Below, piece after piece: positions 24,101-34,628 of a stretch of 64,000 nt of DNA. The first letter of the stretch is position 1. Each line of letters starts with the position of its first letter. The notes beneath the pieces are model-generated. The model was not told the origin of the DNA. It saw only the letters and a program-made list of their open reading frames with translations, and did not search any database. Made by a program: the position numbers and the translations under genes. This DNA is from Pollenia angustigena (taxonomy: Eukaryota; Arthropoda; Insecta; Diptera; Polleniidae), in the NCBI GenBank assembly GCA_930367215.1, contig OV884060.1, positions 101,270,151 to 101,334,150 on the forward strand, in the 5' to 3' direction.

Positions 24101-24705
24101 TTTTGGTCGTAACTTTTTCGTATCTGAGCCGATTTTTCCGAGTTTTTCAGAACATATTTTCTACTAAAGATATCCGATTTTTTTTTTATATAAGGCGTAA
24201 CCAAAAACCGAAAAAGCCCAAAAAGTCAAGTTTTTTTTTAAATTTTTGATATTTTCTGTACGGGAGGTACCACGCCCACTTCTTCAATCCAGCCCATATT
24301 TTGTGGGTTGCTGTGTAATGATAACCTAAATGTTTGTACCTAATTTGGAAACTTTAGCTTTTGTCCAGATATACAGAAAAAAGTAATAAAAATACAACAA
24401 CTAGGGATTTTTGGAAAAAATTTGCTCATATCTTAGACATTTTTGGACTGAATTTCAATAGCAAAATTATAATAAATAAACCTGACATAAATATATACCA
24501 TCCAAGCCTCCATTATATCTGGCGGCTTCGGAAAACCCATTTCAACAGACAGATTAACAGACAACGGGATTTGTACTTCCCTTCTCATAAGGATCCAGAA
24601 TATATATACTTTATAGGGTCTAAGATCAATATTGTAGAAATTACAAGCGGAATGACAAAGTTATATATTCCCTTTTACCTTCGGTGAAAGGTATAAAAAG
24701 TTGAT
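24101..24705 (+). repeat. INE-1-like dispersed repeat
   Basis: GGTACCACGCCCACTTCTTC, then CAACAACTAGGGATTTTTGG, AACCCATTTCAACAGACAG, CAGAATATATATACTTTATAG and ACCTTCGGTGAAAGGTATAA. The 108-codon frame at 24361-24687 runs through it and is a by-product of the repeat. Confidence 0.65.
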
Positions 24706-25529
24706 ATTGCCAAAAAAAGCAAAAAAATCGCTTTTACATACTATGCAGCTAATTTTTGCTTGTTTTTTATGATCTGAATTTGTTTTCAATCAAAAACATG
24801 CTATCTTGGCCTACTTATGATGTTTCTTGTCCTTTCATATAAGCAAAAAATCATCTCGCTCCGCTTTTGATGTCTCACTTCACAACAACTGAATGATAAA
24901 TGTGATACTGACCTAATCATAAGAAATTGTATATCAAGATTCTTTTTTAAAGGTTGCGAAAGAAAAAAATCATATCTTAAAAAAGAAAACAACCCCTCCT
25001 TCAAAGTTTCAGGATTTTTAAAGAACAGTTTGAGGTATTATGAAAAAAATCAGACAAATGAAATAGGGGTTTTACTTAGTCCATATTAAAAATTTAATTA
25101 AGCCCCAAGTATTCTTTTAAAATGACATACAAATCATCTTTGTATGTAAAGTAGCTTTCAAGATATTAAAGAAATATGACATAACTTTTGCAAAAAAAAA
25201 TAATAATTTTTTTCGTTCATATTGTTCCTTATAGGGGTCGGGTCCCACTCTTGTCCGATTATACATGGGGTTACCCTCCTGTATTCACTGCGTAATTTCT
25301 TCATATTTATGATTTATTGTAACATAAAATCAATCGTGCTTTAATATGCTGATGACTTATTATTGGTGTCGATGCCTTATTTCAAATTTGTTTATACATA
25401 TACATACATATGTATAAACAAATATATGTATGTAAGTATGCATTTGATTCAAGAATATTTTCTATTATATAATAACATTACAATGTGTTGGTAACGCATC
25501 AGAGAACTGCAAAATCACAATTTTTCTTC
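24706..25529. other. AT-rich region, no gene
   Basis: Nothing recognisable beyond a CATATGTATA-type palindromic microsatellite near 25390-25440. Confidence 0.4.
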
Positions 25530-25925
25530 ACTCTTTGCTTGCAAAACAAACTTCAACTTTGGTAATTTTTACATCGTTCCGTACACATTTGATTTTTGCA
25601 TTTATTCGTTTTTTATTGAAAGTGCTTTATTTGCATTTTTGTTGCTCACGCAATATAACACAAGTGTGTAAATTCAAAAGAACACATACTTATACTTTTG
25701 CAGTCAAGAAGTCATTGTCCACTCGATGAGACGCTTGTTAACAATAACAACAATAAACCACTCTCATTCTTTGTTAAAATTAACAACAATAAAAACAACA
25801 ATAACAAGAATACATTCCCTGCAAATAAAATTGGACCACCTGATCCATTTTGATAAAATAGACTACTCCATGGAATGGTCCGATATAATGCAAGCATGGG
25901 CCATGTCATTGTTAACAAGTAAGAG
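25530..25925. repeat. Composite repeat: inverse of 5640-5925 joined to inverse of 11600-12050
   Basis: 25530-25810 is the reverse complement of 5640-5925. 25812-25921 (CCTGCAAATAAAATTGGACC...CAAGCATGGGCCATG) is the reverse complement of part of the TACCCTGCAAATAA element at 11341-12135. So two repeats that are far apart in the first nest are parts of one longer element here. Confidence 0.65.
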
Positions 25926-26160
25926 TGCTATATTCGGCTGTGCCGAATCTTATATACCCTTCACCATTGTGCGAGCAGAATACAGAGCAACTAGACAAAA
26001 ACTAAATAAAACTGGTAAATATTTTTTTTTTTAAATAAGAGTCAACCGGTTTTGAACTTCGCTTTTCATAAGGGCCCAGAATATATATACTTTATAGGGT
26101 GTAGGACCAATATTGTATATACCTTTTTACCTTCGGTGAAGGGTATAAAAAGAGTAATTT
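25913..26160 (+). repeat. Short INE-1-like repeat
   Basis: AACAAGTAAGAGTGCTATAT, the hairpin ATTCGGCTGTGCCGAAT, CCCTTCACC, then CAGAATATATATACTTTATAG and CTTCGGTGAAGGGTATAAAA. This is an internally shortened copy with both ends present. Confidence 0.7.
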
Positions 26161-26164
26161 TCGG

Positions 26165-26335
26165 GAATTCAGGGGTCTAATCACTGCATTCGATACTATC
26201 GTATCGAATAACCTATTGAATTTTTTTGCATACGATAGGCACTGGCGTATCGAATGAAAACTCGATAAATGTAATGTCGAGTTACTCGATGTCGAATGCT
26301 ATTATTTCAAATTCAATACATTTCATTCGATATCG
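26165..26335. repeat. TATCGA-rich cluster
   Basis: Multiple ATTCGATA/TATCGAAT and CTCGAT words, including ATTCGATACTATCGTATCGA, lie in 150 bp. It is probably a small MITE or its ends; limits are not resolved. Confidence 0.4.
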
Positions 26336-26660
26336 AGTTTCAAGATATTTTGGAAACTTTGGCTCTTGCCGTTCTCAAGATATACAGAAATAAAAAAATA
26401 CAACAACAACAAGGGATTTTTGGAAAAATTTAAAGGTAGTCGTGGTTTTTTGCTCATATCTCCGTCATTTTTGGACCGATCTGGCTGAATTTCAATAGCA
26501 AACTTAAACGGAGTATATTTGACATAAATATACATCAACCTAGTCCACATAATTTCTGGGGTTTTCGGAAAACCCATTTCAACATACACACGGACAGACG
26601 GACAGACTGACAACCGGATTTGAACTCCACTTTTTTCAAACACGTAACTAATAATACCTC
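26336..26660 (+). repeat. INE-1-like repeat, truncated
   Basis: GATATACAGAAATAAAAAAA-type start, ACAACAACAAGGGATTTTTGG, TCGGAAAACCCATTTCAACA, CACGGACAGACGGACAGAC, ending abruptly at a later MITE (26665). Confidence 0.6.
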
Positions 26661-26664
26661 TTAA

Positions 26665-27088
26665 GGTGGAAGTACATAACACGCGTTAGTTCGTCAACAA
26701 GTATCGTGCGTTTAAAACTTTAGCGCGTAAAAAATTGCAATTTACACAACACGCGTTACAAAAGCCATTCCTGTCAGATGTTTTTTATTTGTGCATTAAA
26801 AACGGGTTCGAAAGTATATCAAGATTTTGTTATTTTATTGAATTTATCCCTTTTTTAAGCTCTTCAATAAGTTTTTCTTTTATGATTCAAAAATTTGTTA
26901 AATTACATATTCGTTTTATTGTCAAAAATACACAAATCGTTAAAAAGTTAAAAGTTAACCAACTTTCTGGCGCGAACGCGTCAAAATATTTTGCATGTAG
27001 CTTGATCTATGAAAATACACTTGTTAAACTTTTTTTGACAGAAGACGACAGAGCGCGCACGCACTAACGCGTGTTATCTACTTCTACC
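26665..27088. mobile_element. 424-bp MITE, Harbinger-like TTA target
   Basis: GGTGGAAGTACATAACACGC and GCGTGTTATCTACTTCTACC form TIRs of about 27 bp with a few mismatches, flanked by TTA(A) and (A)TTA. A three-base TTA/TAA target suggests PIF/Harbinger. ACACGCGTTA occurs three times. The 110-codon frame inside (26735-27067) lacks any recognisable domain. Confidence 0.7.
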
Positions 27089-27511
27089 ATTAGTTGTATT
27101 CAATGAATGCTTTCGATTAGTGAATATGATATTACCCGATACACTTTTATCCCATAAAAAAGTATGTTCAAAAATTAAGAATCGATGCAAAAACGGCAAT
27201 GTCCATTGGAGATTGTCGTTTTTCCAATGATATAAGTTTGTTAAGCTCTTTTTTCTCTCAACTATTTGCCAAAATGCATGCTATTTTTTATTATGTTTCT
27301 TTTTTGCAAAACATAACTAAAAAGATATTAAAAAATATAACAAATTATTTTTTATATGAAACAGTTAGTTTTATTGTTCATTTTGTAACTTTGCCATTAG
27401 TCGTAATTATGAGGCTATGTTGTTATGAAGTTCCTCCAAATCAATCAAAAAAAAACTACGCCTTTGTTAAGTTTAAGAATTTTATAACTAATGATTTTTT
27501 TAAGTACTTGC

Positions 27512-27885
27512 CCATTAGACTGGTCGCATCTTGTATGGAATTTTTTTTTTTTTTTTAAATTTAATTGTTTGCGCTATTTAAAATATGAGGTTTGTTGTAA
27601 GAAATTATGATCTAATTTTTCAGGTCAATCCGACGGTGCCTAGCCGTGCCGGGTGGGACCCAAAGTTCCCCATATTATAAAAAAAACATCTTTTCTATCA
27701 GATCTTTATAGTAATACTAGTTAAAAAGCCGAAAATCAAGAATATGGCTTCGTTACGATCTTCCGCAGAGAAATTACTTTAAGTGTGCCAAATTTCAGCT
27801 TCCTATGTCATCAGATGGCTTCAGAAAGTTGCGGAAAGAATAGGACATACATGCAAACATCCTGACATACTTAGAAATTATATAT
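27512..27885 (+). repeat. About 370-bp dispersed repeat, copy 1
   Basis: CCATTAGACTGGTCGC..., GACGGTGCCTAGCCGTGCCG, CCCAAAGTTCCCCATATTAT, ATGGCTTCGTTACGATCTTC, ATCAGATGGCTTCAGAAAGT. A same-orientation copy at over 90% identity is at 36836-37187. Function is unknown; no open frame is shared without interruption. Confidence 0.8.
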
Positions 27886-28158
27886 TGTATATAATTATAT
27901 ATTGTATATATTCGCGCAACTCAAAAATGTCCATTTGATTACAGCAAACAAAGCAATCTCCAATTTTATTATTATAATTGCCAGCAAACCGCTATATCGA
28001 TTTGGTTAAAACTTGCGTCATATCTTTATCATATTCATATTTACTGAAAAGTATAACATATTATAAATAACTATGAATATATTTTGAGCTAGAAGTTTTA
28101 ACTATTTATTACGAAAACTAAAAGTGTGGAGATTGCGGTCTTTGCAACTATACCCCTC

Positions 28159-28166
28159 ATATGTCA
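28159..28166 (+). repeat. 5' target-site duplication of the LINE
   Basis: ATATGTCA, repeated exactly at 32591-32598 after the poly(A). The last A may be the first base of the element. Confidence 0.88.
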
Positions 28167-28199
28167 GTTGCGAACCAGCTCTTGACGAGTACGGACGTG
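28164..28199 (+). promoter_or_regulatory. Internal LINE promoter: Inr plus DPE
   Basis: The initiator TCAGTT (28164-28169) sets A+1 at 28166. GGACGTG lies at 28193-28199, exactly +28 to +34, matching the insect downstream promoter element RGWCGTG. Jockey, Doc, F and I elements use such TATA-less promoters so that the RNA begins at the first base of the element. The predicted start coincides with the end of the 5' target duplication. Confidence 0.88.
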
Positions 28200-28323
28200 T
28201 ATCAGTGAGTAACAAAACTAAAAAAAAAATTAAAAAATAATGAAAAAATTGGAAGTGAAAAAAAACATTTGCCGTGGGTGAAAAAAAAAAATATTTGTAA
28301 TAGGTGAAAAAAAAGAACAATAA
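28200..28323 (+). other. LINE 5' UTR with iterated GTGAAAAAAA
   Basis: GTGAAAAAAA-type words recur (about 28255, 28278 and 28303) between the promoter and gag, so the leader is strongly A-rich. No ATG in the gag frame is present here. Confidence 0.6.
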
Positions 28324-28860
28324 CTAGTGTGCCCGAAGAGATTTGTGAATGAGGAGAGTAGGCCCAGCACAAATAGCAGAAATGCGTATATTGTGGTAAG
28401 CTCCCCGAGCGTGAGCAATGAAAACATTCGATACCCAGAATTAAACAAAAATTATTTAAGTGCAAAAATTGCCAGCGCAACTAGTTTTCCCTACAGCAAT
28501 TTGAGTTCAAGTGTGCCCAACCTGAGCAAGTGTGTTGATCCGACCGTAAATGTGGTTCAAAGTGTGAAGTCGTCTGACCAGAGGAATAATAACGAAAAAC
28601 CTGGAACATCACGATTTGCATTAATAAATACAGGAGCTGTGCCAAAAACTACTAAAGTGCAAACAGGCATGGACAGATATATTACAATAACTAAGAGAAA
28701 GGCTAGCCCTAGGTCCAACCAACAGGAACGCATGGCCAAACAATACAAAGGCTCTAACGTAGTATCTTTGCCAACAAATGGTAACAGATTCTCTGTACTA
28801 TCCATACCTGACGATGAAGAAGCAGAATCAGCTAATGGTACAGCCACTAAAGAAGTTTAA
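28324..28860 (+). pseudogene. LINE ORF1 (gag), N-terminal part, ends at a premature TAA
   Basis: Frame 1 is open from 28324 to the TAA at 28858-28860 and is in the same frame as the downstream gag part. The segment is Ser/Asn/Pro-rich and low complexity up to a basic stretch (ITITKRKASPRSN) and an acidic LSIPDDEEAE stretch, as in the N-terminal region of Jockey gag proteins. No ATG occurs in this frame before 28669, so the true start codon is lost, shifted, or not ATG. The TAA interrupts just before the conserved PPPIY.RE motif (28861 on), which in related proteins is continuous with this part. I infer a nonsense mutation of a single 520-codon gag. Confidence 0.85.
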
Positions 28861-29886
28861 CCGCCACCTATCTATCTGCGAGAGCAAACATCAAATAGCA
28901 TAGTCAACATGTTGACTCAACTTGTAAGTAAGAATAATTTCTACGTCGTTTCTATACGACGCGGGCAAATTCAAGAGACCAAAATTCAAGCCAGTACAGA
29001 AACGAACTTTCGTATTATATCAAGACACCTGGACGCAGAAAATAAAAGTTACTATACATACCAATTAAAAAGTGCTAAGGGATTGATTATTGTCATAAAA
29101 GGCATAGATAGTTCTGTTCCTACAGAGGATATAAAATCTGCCGTAGAGCAAGAGGGGTATGAGGTAAAATCTGTGCATAATATTTTGAACAGGAATAAAG
29201 TTCCTCAACCACTGCACCGCATTGAGATATCGTTTGATTCATCGGTTCTCAAAACCAAAAATTCAGTTCATCCCATATACAGCTTGCGCTACCTACTCAA
29301 CAGAAGAATAACTGTTGAGGAGCCAATAAAACGAAAGGGTCCCTCCCAATGCACAAACTGTCAGGAATATGGGCATACAAAATCATATTGTAAATTGCCT
29401 CACGTATGTGTGGTTTGTGGCGACGCTCATAAAACCGCCGAATGTAATCGTTCTAAAGCTGACCCGAATGTTAAGAAATGCAGCAACTGTGGCGAAAATC
29501 ACACGGCAAACTATAGGGGTTGTAAAGTCTTCTTGCATTTATTAAAACCTGCTTTAGTTCAAAAATATACTCACTCCCAATATGGTCCGTCACATGCGCC
29601 CAGCCAAGCCGCTGGCTCAATTGCTAGTACTACACAAACAAACAAACAAAACCAATCATATGCCCAAGTCCTAAAAGGAAACCCTAATGCGAAAAATCCC
29701 CCGAGTACTTCCAACGCAAAGCAACCTCCGTACGCTAACGTTCCTAGGGAAGGTCTACAAATGCCTACCTCAATTGAAAATTTAATTCAAACTATGAATA
29801 ACTTCATAGCCACTATGCAGAACATGTTTCAGGAAATGATGCGAAACCAGAACATGCTCCTGCAAGTTCTACTCAACAAAAAATGA
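28861..29886 (+). pseudogene. LINE ORF1 (gag), C-terminal part with three CCHC knuckles
   Basis: Nucleic-acid-binding gag protein that packages the element RNA. After PPPIYLREQT comes the conserved region YYTYQLKSAKGL...IKG (a PRE_C2HC-type domain). Numbering from the ATG at 28909, three zinc knuckles follow: CTNCQEYGHTKSYC (148-161), CVVCGDAHKTAEC (167-179) and CSNCGENHTANYRGC (191-205). A Q/N/P-rich tail and a Met/Gln-rich amphipathic C-terminus end the protein. The ATG at 28909 could in principle restart translation, but the upstream homology argues that it is internal. The stop TGA overlaps the pol ATG. Confidence 0.93.
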
Positions 29887-30275
29887 ACCAGTTAAAAATA
29901 TGTTTCTGGAATGCAAACGGGTTATCCCAACATAAACACGAAGTTGTAAACTTTCTTCATAGGCATGAAATCGACGTACTTCTTGTCTCTGAAACACACT
30001 TTACTCATAAAAACTGGTTTAGGGTAAATGGTTACCTTACGTATGACACAAAACATCCCAGCGGACGAGCTTGTGGTGGCACAGCCATAATTGTGCACAA
30101 ACACATCAGACACTTACCATTGCCAGAGTTCGAAGAAGATTGTATCCAGGCCACATCTATAAATTTTACTGATTTCAAACTAACGTTAACATCCGTTTAT
30201 TGTCCCCCGAGGCACAAAATTCTACACGATAAATTTCTCAACTTCTTCTCCACATTGGGCCAGAATTTCATTGGG
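29883..30275 (+). pseudogene. LINE ORF2 (pol), endonuclease N-terminal part
   Basis: APE-type endonuclease that nicks the target DNA to prime reverse transcription. NANG (residues 10-13) and the catalytic Glu in SETHF (37) are present, as are GGTAIIVH and TSVYCPP. After FIG (residues 129-131) the frame is lost: sequence homologous to the next conserved block (WGSRLISP) continues in another frame from 30272. The catalytic Asp/Asn block expected between them (GDYNAKH in relatives) is missing. The ATG overlaps the gag stop by four bases. Confidence 0.93.
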
Positions 30276-32452
30276 GCTCCAGACTTATTAGTCCTAGAGG
30301 TAATCAGCTATATAATACCGTAACTGCAAATATCTTTGATGTGGTATCGAGTGGTGAGCCTACCTATTGGCCAACCGACTTCAACAAGCTACCAGACCTT
30401 ATTGACTTTGTAATCAAAAACATCAAGCGCGATCAGGTGCTAGTTAGTTCCTCCTATGATCTTTCGTCTGATCATTCACCTTCAATCCTCATTTTAAAAG
30501 GTAACTCTGACGCCGCAGCTGCAAACTGTATTTCCTATCCAAACAGAAACACAAATTGGTTAAAGTATAAAATGTATGTGAGCTCTCACCTATCACAGTG
30601 CATTCCCCTAAAAAATTCATCTGACATCCAAATAGCTGTCGACCGATTTACAGAAGTCTTGGAGTCTGCAGCAAGAAATGCAACCCCAATCAAGCGGACA
30701 ATTAAACGTGCTCCTTACAATACATCGACGGATATAGAGACCCTTATCAGAGAAAAAAGGAAGTTAAGAAGACAATGGCAAAACAGTCGTTCCCCAACCA
30801 CTAAGGCCCAACTACAATTATGCCTGACAACTCTTCGCAACAAATTGAGACAGAACCACGAGTCTGCAATAGAAGGCTATCTAAACAGACTAGATGCCAC
30901 AAAAAACTCCAATTATAGCTTATGGAAGGCTGTACGGCATATGAAATGCCCTATAACCCAAGAATCTCCATTAAGACTGGAAAACCGCACTTGGGCCAAA
31001 AACACAGATGAAAAATTAAACGCTTTTGCGGGCCACCTTGAGAAAGTTTTCACGCCATATGGTACACATACTTGTTCTCAAGTAAAATCTGCAATAGAAA
31101 AAGTGAATATTAGAAGATCTCCCGGACTTGACCGTATCACAGGGTCAATGATAAGAAACTTACCATCGTCTGCTTCCAGAATCTTGCTACTCATTTTTAA
31201 CGCTATATTAAGAGTCGAATACTTCCCATCCTCATGGAAGAGGTCTATAATTGTTATGATTCCCAAGCCAGGAAAGGATGCTAGCCAGGTTGCGTCGTAC
31301 AGACCAATAAGCTTATTAGCAATCCTATCGAAGCTTTTCGAAAAAATATTCATTTTAAGTATAACTCCTCATCTAAATGAACACGACATAATCCCGGATC
31401 ACCAGTTCGGATTCAGAGCGAAACATGGTACAATAGAACAAGTGCATAGAATTGTCACCCTTATTAGATCGGCGTTTGAGAAAAAGCAATACTGCTCAGC
31501 CCTGTTTATAGACATTTCCCAAGCATTTGACAAAGTTTGGCATGATGGGCTACTCATCAAAATAGCACGAATGCTTCCTCAAAACACTCACAAGCTTCTG
31601 GAGAGCTATCTAACAGGCAGAACATTCGTAGTAAGGTCGCAAGATAAATACTCCCCCCTCAAGAAAATTACTGCTGGTGTTCCCCAAGGCAGCATATTAG
31701 GACCGCTTCTATATATAATATACACAGCGGATATGCCAACAAACCTGAGCACGCATACCTCTACATTTGCAGACGACACAGCATTTATTAGCGTTAACCA
31801 TGACCCAAAAGTCGCATCGCAAAATCTGCAGTCCCACATCAATGAACTAGAGGCATGGCTAGAAAAATGGAGAATAAAGGTTTACCCGGCTAAATGTGCT
31901 CACTTAACTTTCACGCTCAGAAGACAAACGTGCCCAGCAGTAAAAATAAATAACATCACTGTTCCGGTAGAAAACAATGAAAAGTACTTGGGAATTCATA
32001 TAGATAGACGCTTGACCTGGTCTCGTCATATCGAAGCGAAAATAACGGCTATGAAACTTAAAGCAGCTCAAATACATTGGCTTCTCGGTCGAAACTCAAA
32101 CTTGTCTTTAGACAACAAAATTCTTCTATACAAGTCCATCATAAAACCAATATGGACATATGGCATCCAATTATGGGGTACTGCATGCGCATCTAACATC
32201 CAAAAGCTTCAAAGAAGACAGTCTAGGATATTACGACAAATTGTCTGCGCCCCATGGTATATACGTAATGATATTATCCACAGAGATCTCAACGTCCCCA
32301 CTATCCAGGAGGAAATTAAAAAATATTCAATAAGTTTCATCGATAAACTAATGGTCCACCCTAACTACCTCGCTCGGGGTTTGCTTCAGTTCGAAGGTCA
32401 CCAGAGGCTAAAAAGAACCGATACTTTGAGCATAACTAGAAGACAGTCTTAA
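30272..32452 (+). pseudogene. LINE ORF2 (pol), end of endonuclease plus reverse transcriptase
   Basis: Open in frame 2 to the TAA at 32450. Counting from 30341: GEPTYWP and PDLIDF close to the start, the endonuclease SDH (43-45), then a linker, SPGLDRITG (about 260), the first RT aspartate region ALFIDISQAFDKVWHDGL, GVPQGSILGP (about 446) and the catalytic FADD (476-479; 31766-31777). The C-terminal region has NEKYLGIHIDRRLTW and WTYGIQLWGTA, as in Jockey-clade proteins. The RT palm motifs are intact. The stretch between VFTPYG and VKSAIEKV looks shorter than in relatives, possibly an in-frame deletion. The first codon GTG at 30341 is not a real start. Confidence 0.93.
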
Positions 32453-32598
32453 AATTTGAATACAGCAGTTAGTGGTTACACTGGTAACAACTAATAAACA
32501 ACAAGTAGAATTAAGATGAATACATATTGTAAATTTCGATAAGAAAGATTCAATAATAAAAAATAAATTAAACAAAAAAAAAAAAAAAAAATATGTCA
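32453..32598 (+). terminator. LINE 3' UTR, poly(A) signals, poly(A) tail and 3' TSD
   Basis: AATAAA at 32555 and 32562, then about 18 A from 32574, then ATATGTCA (32591-32598), which repeats the 5' flank. The intact tail marks target-primed insertion. Confidence 0.92.
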
Positions 32599-32735
32599 AT
32601 ATATCTGTTTTGTTTTTTTTTAACATTATCCACACTAAATAGCGATATTTGGCAGCAATTTAAACTTTGAAGGAAGATTACGTCTTGTTTCAAATACCAG
32701 ATATTTTGTTGCGAAAAAGCATCTAATTTGCAATA

Positions 32736-32900
32736 CAGTATAACCCGCTTAAATACCCCACGCTTAAATGCCTTTCACGCTTATTTACCTTAAGTTTTTA
32801 ATCCCCGTTTACTTTTCTTCCGAATTTCCAATAAAAATCTACGTTTATTTGCCTTACGCTTAATTACCCAATTCGAGTATTTGCCTTAAAAATTAAAGTC
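32736..32900 (+). mobile_element. Pogo/Tigger-like left end with iterated CGCTTAAATRCC
   Basis: CAGTATAACCCGCTTAAATACC preceded by TA, followed by three or four variants of CGCTTAAWTRCC within 160 bp. Pogo elements begin CAGT at a TA target, and Tigger ends are known for such iterations. No matching right end was found, so this is a fragment or the other end is decayed. Confidence 0.5.
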
Positions 32901-33146
32901 CCAAAATAAAATGTTACCTAAATATCATTCGTTAAATTGCCTCAGTACTATTTGACAACAACACAGCAAGTAATGCAACAAAGTTAATATGTTAATAATA
33001 AACAGGGATACCGAATATATGATTTAAAAAAGTTTTTTATGCGCATTAAATATGCACTAAAAATATTTAAAATATATGCCCCAAAAAACCAAATTATGCC
33101 TTATTTTAAAGCGAAATACACAAAATATTTACATTAAAAAGAAACA

Positions 33147-33700
33147 AGTCAAAAATTATAGTCGGCAAAGCCCATATACTATAGTATTTGCAGAAGAATT
33201 TTCGAGATCGTACCCGATTTGCCACCGATGGGAACTAATGGACTCACCAGAATAAAGTTATGTTATATAAATAAATTTTCTCTTCAAGGAATTAAAATGA
33301 AGGCCGCTAAATTTCATATTAATATTTACATTGAAAAAAATAAAATAGCTTAAATATTTTCGGGATTGATATTAGAATGGAAGCTGTATGTTTAAATTTG
33401 AACCGATTCAAAAAAATTTAATTTGCAGTAAAATATTTTGAGCCGAATTTAATCTTAACAAGAACATAATTAAATGGTTTATGGAGATAAAACAAGTTCG
33501 AATGGGGACTACGTGATATTATAGACCGATTCTCACAATTTACATAGCCTTCGTTCTTTATCAAATTATCTACAAAATTGCGACTTTAACTTTGCCAGAT
33601 GGACGGACGGGCGGACGTTAAACATTCACTTTAAAAAGTGATTCTGTTCCCTGATCATAAGTTTGTATGTATGCGTACGCCTTTGATGGTAGAATATGGC
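33147..33700 (+). repeat. INE-1-like dispersed repeat
   Basis: AACAAGTCAAAAATTATAGTC start, ATTATAGACCGATTCTCAC middle and GATGGACGGACGGGCGGAC, GTGATTCTGTTCCCTGATC late modules. Related to 22566-22835. Confidence 0.55.
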
Positions 33701-34628
33701 AGGACATCTCAAAGAGCATTACAGATAAAATTTAAGACAGCAAATCCCATTGTTGTTATTGCTATCTCTTTTAGATTTAGCTGATTTAACTTTTTTTATA
33801 CATCAAATTTAGGGTATCATGAAAAGAAATATGTTTGATTAGCCACTACACTGTTATTTAAACGCATTCGTTTAATTACTTCAATGAGGTATTTAACGCA
33901 TTCTCTTTTCCCTTCTTTCCTTAAAGCTAAAGATCTAACGAGTGTGAACCAGCACTTAAACTTTGTTAAAAAATACAACTATAAAAGTTTTGTAACTACT
34001 TTGGACCACTGGGTACTTAAGAAAGTGTTAATACTCCATTTTCGGCACTTACTACTCAATACTTTCTCAGCACTAGTACATAAGAAAATATACAAAGCAA
34101 ATACTTATTCAATTTATTCATATTATTGTGTATGTTTTTGTTTATTTGTGTCTCAATATCCTTTTTAAACTTCTCCCACGAGAAATTACAAATTCACAAA
34201 ACATCAATACAAAATAAAAGCTTCAAACACATTCAGTGGGATCAGAAATTTACACTTTCGCAAAAGTGAATGGAAGGTGGTGTCTCTATAAACACATAAA
34301 TAAATTAATAAACAAATACTTATGTATATACTATGCATAGATATGTATATACATATGTATATAGGTATATTTCTGTATCAAGTGTATAATTTTGGAATAG
34401 AAAATTTTGCTCGTGTTATTTACACCAGTAGCTTGTTGAACGGCTTAAAAGTCATATTAAAAACAACTAAAAGATACATTGACATTTTACGTATAAAATT
34501 TCCAATTTAAAATAAAAAGTGTTTAAAAGATTATGCGAAGATTTTGAAACAAATTTGCTCATGAATTACTTGCCTGCATTTAACGAAAATATTTGTATTA
34601 ATACATGTCAAAAACTCAAGTAATATGT
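33701..34628. other. AT-rich region, no gene
   Basis: Frames at 33884-34168 and 34322-34510 show no domain or protein-like composition; TATGTATA-type microsatellite near 34320-34370. Confidence 0.4.

Larger units (their letters stand above)
28166..32590 (+). mobile_element. Full-length but inactivated Jockey-clade non-LTR retrotransposon
   Basis: Order: Inr/DPE promoter, A-rich 5' UTR, gag with three zinc knuckles, pol with APE-type endonuclease and reverse transcriptase, two AATAAA signals, an 18-base poly(A), and an 8-bp target duplication on both sides. Gag and pol overlap by ATGA at 29883-29886. All of this is typical of Jockey-clade elements. Inactivating lesions are a gag stop codon and an endonuclease deletion with frameshift. 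About 4.4 kb, close to the usual full length. Confidence 0.95.

Noticed and set aside
26735..27067. 110-codon frame as a MITE-encoded protein
   Set aside because: Composition is that of translated AT-rich DNA, with no HTH or catalytic motif.
28207..28214. GTGAGTAA in the LINE leader as a splice donor
   Set aside because: No plausible acceptor or coding exon downstream; such sequences are expected by chance and LINE RNA is normally unspliced.
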